DNA from: Borreliella mayonii
GTDB lineage: Bacteria; Spirochaetota; Spirochaetia; Borreliales; Borreliaceae
Length of the DNA stretch: 64,000 nucleotides
Assembly: GCF_001945665.1 (NCBI RefSeq)
Contig: NZ_CP015780.1
Location: forward strand, 372,001-436,000
Direction of reading: 5' to 3'
Shown: positions 57,384-64,000 of the stretch, in pieces
Layout: every line of letters starts with the position of its first letter
Position numbering within the stretch: the stretch's first letter is position 1
The notes under the pieces: generated by a model
What the model saw: only the letters and a program-made list of their open reading frames with translations
Databases searched by the model: none
Told to the model about the DNA's origin: nothing
Program-made: the position numbers and the translations under genes

Positions 57384-58433
57384 ATGGGAAAGGTATTCAA
57401 AATAAAAATGTTAAAAAAAATTTGCTTTTGCTTGTTACTTTTGCAAGCAAAAATAATTCTTGCTCAAGATCAAGAGAACTTAGAATTCAATAATGAATAT
57501 TTTTACTTTAATTTTCAATCCGCTTATTATCCTCCCCACGAGTTGGGCACAAATGGAAGTAGATTTTCACAAAGCTTTAAACATCCTAATTTCCAAAATA
57601 TTGAACCAAGTTTAAAAATTCCAGTCAATTATTGGGGAGGAATAAAATTAATATCATATTTGGGCTACTATAAAAATTTTAAAGCTTTGCACAATCCCAA
57701 TTCCATATTTTTTAAAAATAATGGCATAGACATAGATTTGAATATCGGATTTTCTCCTGTAAGTGTCTCGTTTAAAAGCACGGCAAGCTTTACTCCTATT
57801 GCTTTTTTAAATTTATATGCATCAAATGAGCTTGGTATAGGTTGGGAAGCTTTTGGATTTAAGGGAGTTGGTGTACACATTAAAAATGGAAAATATTCAA
57901 GTGATGTTGAATTTTATTCAGAAATAACAACAGGAGGACGATTCCAATTTGATTTAAACGCTATTTTTCAAGGAGAATGGACACACATTATTACAGTTAT
58001 TGGTAATGATTTTACATACTTAATCAATCCCCATGCAAAAAAAGATCAACTTTGGAAATATAAAGCAGATGATGGTAAAAATATAAATGGCATACTAATA
58101 AAGCCTTACGCTCTTTTAGCTTACAAGATGCCAATACCTCTTAACACTATAGGCCTACTTTATGAAGGAAAAACACAAATTGGAAAAGAAAGAAACATAA
58201 GCTCTTGGAAAAACAAAGGCTGGGGAAGTGACATTTTTTATCACAATATTTCTATTGTTGCTAATTTTGAAATTATCAAACCTTTAACAATTGGGCTTCA
58301 ATTTAAATTATCTACAAATCCCACATACACAACTAACACAGCCGGGCTATCTGATGTTTCAAAAAGAATAGCAACTGGTAATTCTTATTTTTATTACGAT
58401 TCTATTGGAATCTCTATAACTTATAAATACTAA
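57384..58433 (+). CDS. dipA: outer-membrane porin, DipA type
   Basis: A 349-residue exported protein. The signal peptide is LKKICFCLLLLQAKIILA, cleaved before QDQ. The body is a large beta-barrel pattern with alternating aromatic strands (FYFNFQSAYYPPHEL, VNYWGGIKLISYLGYY, TPIAFLNLYASNELGIGWEA) and a terminal strand SIGISITYKY. The B. burgdorferi ortholog (BB0418) is reported as a dicarboxylate-specific porin. The ATG at 57384 directly follows the adk stop (TAAATG); an internal ATG at 57408 is a shorter option. Confidence 0.85.
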   Translation: MGKVFKIKMLKKICFCLLLLQAKIILAQDQENLEFNNEYFYFNFQSAYYPPHELGTNGSRFSQSFKHPNFQNIEPSLKIPVNYWGGIKLISYLGYYKNFKALHNPNSIFFKNNGIDIDLNIGFSPVSVSFKSTASFTPIAFLNLYASNELGIGWEAFGFKGVGVHIKNGKYSSDVEFYSEITTGGRFQFDLNAIFQGEWTHIITVIGNDFTYLINPHAKKDQLWKYKADDGKNINGILIKPYALLAYKMPIPLNTIGLLYEGKTQIGKERNISSWKNKGWGSDIFYHNISIVANFEIIKPLTIGLQFKLSTNPTYTTNTAGLSDVSKRIATGNSYFYYDSIGISITYKY

Positions 58434-58447
58434 AAATAAATATAAAT

Positions 58448-59371
58448 TTAATATCTAAACTGATTCCTCCCGAAAACTTTAGCCTCATAAAGCTTGCGAT
58501 CAGCAAGCTTTATGATATTGGTAAAATTGTTATCAATAGGAATTTCTTGAGCAAGACCAATTGAAACAGTAACAATGCTAGAAACACTACTATGCTCATG
58601 AACTATTTTTAAACACTTTATGTCATTAATCATTGTTTTAATAATGATAATCATTTCATTTAAACTCTTATTGACAGAAAAAAAAATAAATTCTTCCCCC
58701 CCATATCTAGCAACATCTATTTTATATTTTAAAGAAACCTTATATAAAGTTTTAGCAATCAATTTAAGGCATTCATCACCATTGGTGTGACCATAATTAT
58801 CATTGTAATTTTTAAAATTATCAATATCCAACATCCCAACAATTATTATTTCCTTATTTTCTAAAGCTTTCATCCACGACTTAGAAAATTTATCCATAAA
58901 AAATCTTCTGTTTGGAATTTGAGTAAGTCCATCAATTCTAGATAAGCTTTTAAAATAATCTCTTAACCTCTTTAATTCAAGATGCGTCTTAACCCTAGCA
59001 TCAATTATTCGACTATTAAAAGGCTTTAAAATATAATCTACTCCACCAACGTTAAATCCCTCAAGCTGATCATCTGTGGAACTTCTTGAACTAATGAAAA
59101 TTACGGGAATCTCTTTAGTATCAGGATCACTTTTTAGCTTTCTACATACCTCATAGCCATTAATATCTGGAAGACCTATGTCAAGAAGTACAAGATCCGG
59201 ACTATCTTTTTCAACTTGCTTTAAAGCATCAAGCCCATTTGTTGCAACCTCAATCTCATAAGCATCTTGCAAGATATTTACCAATAAATCTAAATTGGTG
59301 GAAGAATCATCCACAATTAAAAGCTTCTGATTTTCTGCTTCAAAAGCCTTATCTTTAATTATCATTTCCAC
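58448..59371 (-). CDS. rrp1: response regulator diguanylate cyclase Rrp1
   Basis: A 307-residue fusion of a receiver (about 15-135) and a GGDEF domain (about 140-305). The receiver is intact: Asp21-Asp22, phospho-acceptor Asp64 (LLDIGLPD) and Lys116. The cyclase has GGEEF (224-228) and DIDNFKNYND. No RxxD inhibitory site precedes GGEEF (KYKI occupies its place). It makes c-di-GMP when phosphorylated by Hk1. The start is GTG at 59371, 2 nt after the hk1 stop; an ATG at 59365 is the alternative. Confidence 0.95.
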   Translation of the reverse strand: MEMIIKDKAFEAENQKLLIVDDSSTNLDLLVNILQDAYEIEVATNGLDALKQVEKDSPDLVLLDIGLPDINGYEVCRKLKSDPDTKEIPVIFISSRSSTDDQLEGFNVGGVDYILKPFNSRIIDARVKTHLELKRLRDYFKSLSRIDGLTQIPNRRFFMDKFSKSWMKALENKEIIIVGMLDIDNFKNYNDNYGHTNGDECLKLIAKTLYKVSLKYKIDVARYGGEEFIFFSVNKSLNEMIIIIKTMINDIKCLKIVHEHSSVSSIVTVSIGLAQEIPIDNNFTNIIKLADRKLYEAKVFGRNQFRY

Positions 59372-59373
59372 TA

Positions 59374-62300
59374 CTAGTATCTCTTATTATTAAGCATTTT
59401 AATAATCTCTTCAAGAATTTTAGAACTCTCATCAAATCTATATAATCTTAAATTCCTGCGAAGATCACTAAATAATACCTGAATATTATCGTCTAAAGCA
59501 TACTTGTCAATGCTCTCAAGAATTTCTTTGTATTCTCTTGGCTTTCTGGTCTTAATACCAATTAAAAGTTTATTAAGAAGGCTTAAAAATTGATCTTTGT
59601 TTTTAAAGTATAGCTTGTTCTCACTAACAATCTCAGACTCAAACAAAACATTCTCCTTTATGTCGCTTATTAGTCGAAATAAATCATCTTTTACAAAAGA
59701 ATACATTTTTTTCAACTCATAAATTGAATCTTTACTTGTTTCAATTTTTTGAAAATCTTTATACAATTCGCTACGCATATTAGAAAGAGCTCCGGATATT
59801 GAATGAGATATGTCCCTAATTAAAGACAAATTTTCTTCATCAAAAGCTTTTTCTAAATCAATAATATTAATAGAGATAAAATCAACAAGTCCTCTACATA
59901 ATTCAGAATATGATGCATATGAAAGATTTAATTCTTTTAAAGCCTTATTAACATCTAAATTAGGAAACTTAACAAGTTGATTCAAATCTTCATTCTCCAA
60001 AATATCATCAACTTCAAACTGTAAATATTTTTTTAATATGGTTTTAATTAAACTTATATGTATTGGTTTTGAGATATAATCATTCATACCGCTTGCAAGG
60101 CACTTGTCTTTATACTCTTGCAAAGCATGCGCTGTTACAGCAACTAAAACACATGGATTTAAATTCTTTGCCTTTTCAAATTTTCTAATTTCCTTAGCCA
60201 CTGAAAATCCATCATATCTTGGCATTCGTATATCAATAAAAGAGATGGCATATTTTTTCTCTTTTAAAGATTTTAAAGCCTTTACTCCATCATCTACAAT
60301 ATCAATAAAATTTTCATTAATGCCTATTACAACAAGAATATCTCTCAACACTTTTTGATTTACCTGATTATCTTCAGCTATTAAAATATTAATGGGTTCT
60401 TTTATCTTAAAAGCACTATCTATTGGAGCCAAATCCTCAAAATCAATTTCTGATTTAAACTTTTTTTTAGAAAGAACAGAACATATACTAAGCCCCATTA
60501 AAGGCTTTTTAACATACATATATTTTAAATTTTTTAGGGCTTTATTATCTAAATAATAAAATAAAAAAACAATTCGTACATCAGAACTTAGTCTTTCAAT
60601 ATTATTGGCAAATCGAATACTCTCTTGAATATTATCGTTATTTACATTTACATAAACAAAATTATAAAAAGGGCATTCCTTGAAGACTTTATAAGCATCT
60701 TCAAAAGACGCTACATAGTGCACATTAGAAGAGCATTCTAATAAAATCGAACAGTGTTCAAAAACTTTAATAGATTTTTGACTTAAAAGAACATTTAATA
60801 CTTTATTATCACCATTTATTGATTGAAATCTATTGATTGACAAATTTTTACTTTTAAGCTCACCGCCCAATAAAAAGGGCAACATAAATGAAAAAGTTGT
60901 GCCCTCTCCCACCTTACTATCAACAGCAATGCCAAGACCACCCATTAGTCTTATAAGCTCTCTAGATATTGATAACCCCAATCCTGCACCCTCATGAACC
61001 CTGGAAGAAGAATCATCTTCTTGTTTGAATATTTCAAATATCTTAGAAAAATTCTCTTTTTCAATCCCTTTACCCGTATCTATTACTTTAAATTCAACTG
61101 TAACTAAAGCCCTATTATCATCGACCCTTGTTCTACATACTTCTTCATAGTTTAAAACAATAACACCATCATCTGTAAACTTAAAAGCATTTCCTATTAA
61201 ATTAATTAAAACTTGTTTAATTTTTACAATATCACCTCTCACATAATTCTTAAAAACAGATTTAGAATAAGAGAATAAATCAATATTTTTCTTTGCACAT
61301 TGAGATTGAAAAGTTTTTAAAACCATTTCCATTTCACTCTCTAAATCAATCTCTTGACTCTCAACATGTAATTCATTGACATCTATTTTAGATAAATACA
61401 ATATATCATCAATTAAAGAAAGCAAAGAATCAGATGAATAATTTATCATCCTAACATAATCTTTTTGAACATCCGTAAGAATAGTTGTATCCAAAAGCTC
61501 AGTAGCTGCCATTATTCCGTTAATAGGGGTGCGAATATCATGACTGACGTTCGCTATAAAAATGGTTTTAGCAGCATTAGCAGCTTCTGCAATCTTTTTT
61601 TCATTCATTACAAAAGAATATCTTCTTTTCTGCTCAAATGATAATCTGAACATAAAAATTATTACAAATCCTAAAAAAGTAAAATAAAATATAACGAATG
61701 TTACCACTAGAAATTTAAAATTTTTAAACCTGCTACCTTTAGATTTATAATAAATATCAAATTTCCAATCATTTAAATACATCTGACTGTCAACATTAGA
61801 ACGCATAACAACTTTTTGAATAATTTCTTTCAAGATATAATCCTGATTATAAATAGCAAGGCTCAAATCAAAAGCTAAATCTCTAAAAGTAGGAAGTTTT
61901 TCAACATCAACAATATTGAATTCTTCGAAAACAGCAGCAGCTGTATACTCATCGCTAATAATCCCATCTACCTTTCCCTTATAAAGAAGAAGAAGAGCCT
62001 CTTTAAAGTTGCTTACCAGAATAAGCTTCGATTTAATATTATAAGCCAAATTTTTACTATATAAAAAATCAAGTACAGCAAATCTCTCCAAAGATCTAGA
62101 TGGAAGCACCCTTTTTTTATTTGAAAAAATATAAAGCGGAATTCGAGAATTTAATTTTATATTGAAAACATTCTCTAAATTTGAATCTACTGCATTAGTA
62201 TTTAGCATATCGATTTTTCCAGATTTGATTAATTTTTTAAGATCTAAACTATTGTGTGCTTCAATTATGTTAAATCCTAAACCTGAAAACATTCTAATCT

Positions 62301-63843
62301 TATCAAGCAGAAATTGATTTATTCCTTTATAACTATTTGCTTCAACATAATCTATTGGATACCAATTTTTAACAGCAAGATTTAATTTATTATTTTTTGA
62401 TAACCAAATTTTTTCTTCTATATTAAATTTAACCTTATTCATAATTTTATAACTATTTATTCTAGAACTATTAATCTCTTCTTTATCCAACCAATTTTTA
62501 TCTATTTGAAGTAAAGATTCAAATGAAATATCATCAAATATAGCATTGAGAATATATTTAATAACCTTATAAATCCTGTTATCAATAGCTAATACTAAAA
62601 ATCTATTTTTATTAAAAATAGAATCGTAAGATTTTAATCTACCGTTATATCCATTTAATTTTAATAAATATTTTGTTGTTATTGAATTTTCTATAAACCC
62701 ATATGAATTATTAACAATATCTATAAAGTTATTAACAATATCTTTATTCTTATTTAATTGAATGTTATTAAAATTAAAATCAATAAACTGAGAATTTATT
62801 GGACCAGTATCATTGTTTAGGTCTTTAGAATAAAATTTAAAATTAAGAGGATATATTGGCTTACTTACCACATAATTAACATTTTCAAATACACTATCAT
62901 TACTAATAATTCCTCCAAAAATGCCTACTGACTTTCCATCTAATGATTTCTTAATATCCTCTTTGGGAAACCCCTTAAAAATAGGCTTAAAGATATGTTG
63001 CCTTGAAAGAAGATTCCATAAATCCACTAAAATGCCAGACAATTTTCTCTGTGAATTAATAAAACTTAAAGGAGGATAATCGTTATATAAACCAACATCA
63101 ACAAAATTTCCCTTAGAAGTAGTATCTAAAAAAGAAACAACAAGTTCTTCGGGCATTTTCATCAAATATGAAAACAAATCTAAATTCAAATTCTTTATTA
63201 TCTCAGGAGCATTTCTACTAATAGCTACTCTATTTTTAATACTATAAAAAACATCTCCGGTAAAAATCACAAGATCTTCACGTAAAAAACGCTTTGCAAT
63301 ATAATGTAAAGTCTTACAATCACCATATATATAATCGACTTTATCATTTTTTAAAGCCAATATTAACTCTTGTACATTATCAGCCAAAAAAATAGTGCTA
63401 GCACTTTTTAGCCTTAAGATATCTTCATATATTGTATTTTTAATAACCCCTATATTAAAATTGGATAAAAATGTTGAATGGGTATTTTTATATTCTTTAT
63501 TAGAGCTTTTAGAAAATAAAATTGAAATACTCCTAGCAAGTTCGCTTTTAAAATAAAAAAAATCATTTAATTTTGTATTATAGGTCAATCCCAAATATAT
63601 TGCTTCATCTTCAATTTCACTTTCATTTAAATTGTCAATATGCTCAACGCTAATATCAACATTATTATCTTCTGCCCATTTATCTAAAATAGAAAAAATA
63701 AGTCCCTCATATTCTCCCTTATTATTCTTATAGTAAAAAGGAAAATATTGATCTATAAGCTTAAACTTAAAAATATTCTTAGGAAATAAATTGACGTTGA
63801 CAAAGCAAACCAAAAGTAAAATTAAAAAATTTGCTTTTTTCAT
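59374..63843 (-). CDS. hk1: hybrid sensor histidine kinase Hk1
   Basis: A 1489-residue inner-membrane sensor. Signal peptide (MKKANFLILLLVCFVNVNLF), then three tandem periplasmic solute-binding-like domains (about 25-250, 255-480, 490-695), a transmembrane helix near 705-730, HisKA with VSHDIRTPING (His about 768), HATPase (LINLIGNAFKFTDDG, DTGKGIEKE, GAGLGLSIS), a pseudo-receiver with its Asp replaced (VYVNVNN), a true receiver (SFIDIRMPRYDG, Asp about 1202), and an Hpt domain (ISHSISGALSNM, His about 1348). It is known to activate Rrp1. It reads into rrp1 with a 2-nt gap. Confidence 0.96.
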   Translation of the reverse strand: MKKANFLILLLVCFVNVNLFPKNIFKFKLIDQYFPFYYKNNKGEYEGLIFSILDKWAEDNNVDISVEHIDNLNESEIEDEAIYLGLTYNTKLNDFFYFKSELARSISILFSKSSNKEYKNTHSTFLSNFNIGVIKNTIYEDILRLKSASTIFLADNVQELILALKNDKVDYIYGDCKTLHYIAKRFLREDLVIFTGDVFYSIKNRVAISRNAPEIIKNLNLDLFSYLMKMPEELVVSFLDTTSKGNFVDVGLYNDYPPLSFINSQRKLSGILVDLWNLLSRQHIFKPIFKGFPKEDIKKSLDGKSVGIFGGIISNDSVFENVNYVVSKPIYPLNFKFYSKDLNNDTGPINSQFIDFNFNNIQLNKNKDIVNNFIDIVNNSYGFIENSITTKYLLKLNGYNGRLKSYDSIFNKNRFLVLAIDNRIYKVIKYILNAIFDDISFESLLQIDKNWLDKEEINSSRINSYKIMNKVKFNIEEKIWLSKNNKLNLAVKNWYPIDYVEANSYKGINQFLLDKIRMFSGLGFNIIEAHNSLDLKKLIKSGKIDMLNTNAVDSNLENVFNIKLNSRIPLYIFSNKKRVLPSRSLERFAVLDFLYSKNLAYNIKSKLILVSNFKEALLLLYKGKVDGIISDEYTAAAVFEEFNIVDVEKLPTFRDLAFDLSLAIYNQDYILKEIIQKVVMRSNVDSQMYLNDWKFDIYYKSKGSRFKNFKFLVVTFVIFYFTFLGFVIIFMFRLSFEQKRRYSFVMNEKKIAEAANAAKTIFIANVSHDIRTPINGIMAATELLDTTILTDVQKDYVRMINYSSDSLLSLIDDILYLSKIDVNELHVESQEIDLESEMEMVLKTFQSQCAKKNIDLFSYSKSVFKNYVRGDIVKIKQVLINLIGNAFKFTDDGVIVLNYEEVCRTRVDDNRALVTVEFKVIDTGKGIEKENFSKIFEIFKQEDDSSSRVHEGAGLGLSISRELIRLMGGLGIAVDSKVGEGTTFSFMLPFLLGGELKSKNLSINRFQSINGDNKVLNVLLSQKSIKVFEHCSILLECSSNVHYVASFEDAYKVFKECPFYNFVYVNVNNDNIQESIRFANNIERLSSDVRIVFLFYYLDNKALKNLKYMYVKKPLMGLSICSVLSKKKFKSEIDFEDLAPIDSAFKIKEPINILIAEDNQVNQKVLRDILVVIGINENFIDIVDDGVKALKSLKEKKYAISFIDIRMPRYDGFSVAKEIRKFEKAKNLNPCVLVAVTAHALQEYKDKCLASGMNDYISKPIHISLIKTILKKYLQFEVDDILENEDLNQLVKFPNLDVNKALKELNLSYASYSELCRGLVDFISINIIDLEKAFDEENLSLIRDISHSISGALSNMRSELYKDFQKIETSKDSIYELKKMYSFVKDDLFRLISDIKENVLFESEIVSENKLYFKNKDQFLSLLNKLLIGIKTRKPREYKEILESIDKYALDDNIQVLFSDLRRNLRLYRFDESSKILEEIIKMLNNKRY

Positions 63844-63940
63844 ATTATTTTAAAATTTCCTTATTAAAATACAACAGCTTTATTACTATGTAAAAATAAA
63901 TATACACAATAAATCCAAGGGTTAAAATATAAAATAAAAA

Positions 63941-64000
63941 CCCTGGCAATAACTTAATCTCCCGCGAACTCGCAGTACCATCAGCGAATAAGAGCTTAAC
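63941..64000 (-). rRNA. rrf: 5S rRNA, 3' part only (gene continues beyond window)
   Basis: The reverse complement reads GTTAAGCTCTTATTCGCTGA then TGGTACTGCGAGTTCGCGGG and ends GCCAGGG, which is the conserved 3' half of bacterial 5S rRNA (GTTAAGC, GATGGTACTGC). The 5' half lies past base 64000. In Lyme borreliae this is the edge of the tandem 23S-5S repeat. Sequence after its 3' end (AACCCTTGG) can pair with CCAGGGTT as a possible terminator. Confidence 0.93.

Overview
This 64 kb window is chromosomal DNA from a Lyme-disease spirochete (Borreliella / Borrelia burgdorferi sensu lato). The evidence is very AT-rich DNA with AAA/TTA/ATA-rich codon use, the bmpD-bmpC-bmpA-bmpB lipoprotein cluster downstream of rpsL-rpsG, the LA7 (P22) lipoprotein, the Hk1/Rrp1 two-component pair, and a 5S rRNA gene just past hk1. 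From memory the gene order is that of the BB0363-BB0420 stretch of strain B31. BmpA and BmpD differ from my recollection of B31 at many positions, so a related genospecies (garinii/afzelii-like) is more likely than B. burgdorferi sensu stricto; I cannot name the species from sequence alone.

Layout. 1-4.7 kb (+ strand, with one lipoprotein gene on -): the 3' part of the c-di-GMP phosphodiesterase gene pdeA, then mgsA, the LA7 lipoprotein, an M18 aminopeptidase and a PTS EIIB-like protein. 4.8-13 kb (-): a tight six-gene run, BB0373-type membrane protein, gltX, glyS, tyrS, clpA-like and gpsA. 13.1-16.6 kb (+): pdeB-pfs-metK-luxS, the last three overlapping by 4 nt. 16.6-20.6 kb (-): an outer-membrane-like protein, hit, mgtE and a trehalase-like hydrolase. 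20.7-25.3 kb (-): four paralogous Bmp nucleoside-binding lipoproteins. 25.4-37.3 kb (-): the transcription/translation supercluster tRNA-Thr, rpmG, tRNA-Trp, secE, nusG, rplK, rplA, rplJ, rplL, rpoB, rpoC, rpsL, rpsG. 37.3-45.3 kb: Borrelia-specific secreted proteins, an ankyrin protein, a divergent DAACS transporter and an archaeal/eukaryal-type proS. 45.4-47.1 kb (+): a small basic ORF coupled to two paralogous outer-membrane proteins. 47.1-50.2 kb (-): manA and fruA. 50.3-52.6 kb (+): three overlapping genes for an outer-membrane-like protein, a membrane-anchored DRGH nuclease and a polytopic membrane protein. 52.6-53.2 kb (-): a doubly frameshifted dolichol-kinase-like gene. 53.4-58.4 kb (+): cheR, cheB, a TraB-family gene, adk and a DipA-type porin gene. 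58.4-63.8 kb (-): hk1-rrp1. 63.94 kb to the edge (-): the 3' half of a 5S rRNA gene.

How the genes work together. The window holds one diguanylate cyclase (Rrp1) with its kinase (Hk1) and two c-di-GMP phosphodiesterases (PdeA, PdeB). Nucleoside capture (Bmp proteins), a surface-type nuclease and a porin fit a purine-scavenging parasite. Sugar entry (fruA, manA) and glycerol-3-phosphate/methylglyoxal enzymes (gpsA, mgsA) surround the same signalling genes.

Several proteins have lost expected catalytic or phospho-acceptor residues while keeping their fold signatures: the PdeB HD-GYP domain, the second AAA+ ring of the ClpA-like protein, the receiver of CheB, the EIIB-like protein (Cys to Asp), the DAACS transporter, and a pseudo-receiver inside Hk1. 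I found no CRISPR array, insertion sequence, prophage or other mobile element. The strongest leads are these pseudo-enzymes, the overlapping barrel/nuclease/membrane gene trio, and the split kinase-like gene.
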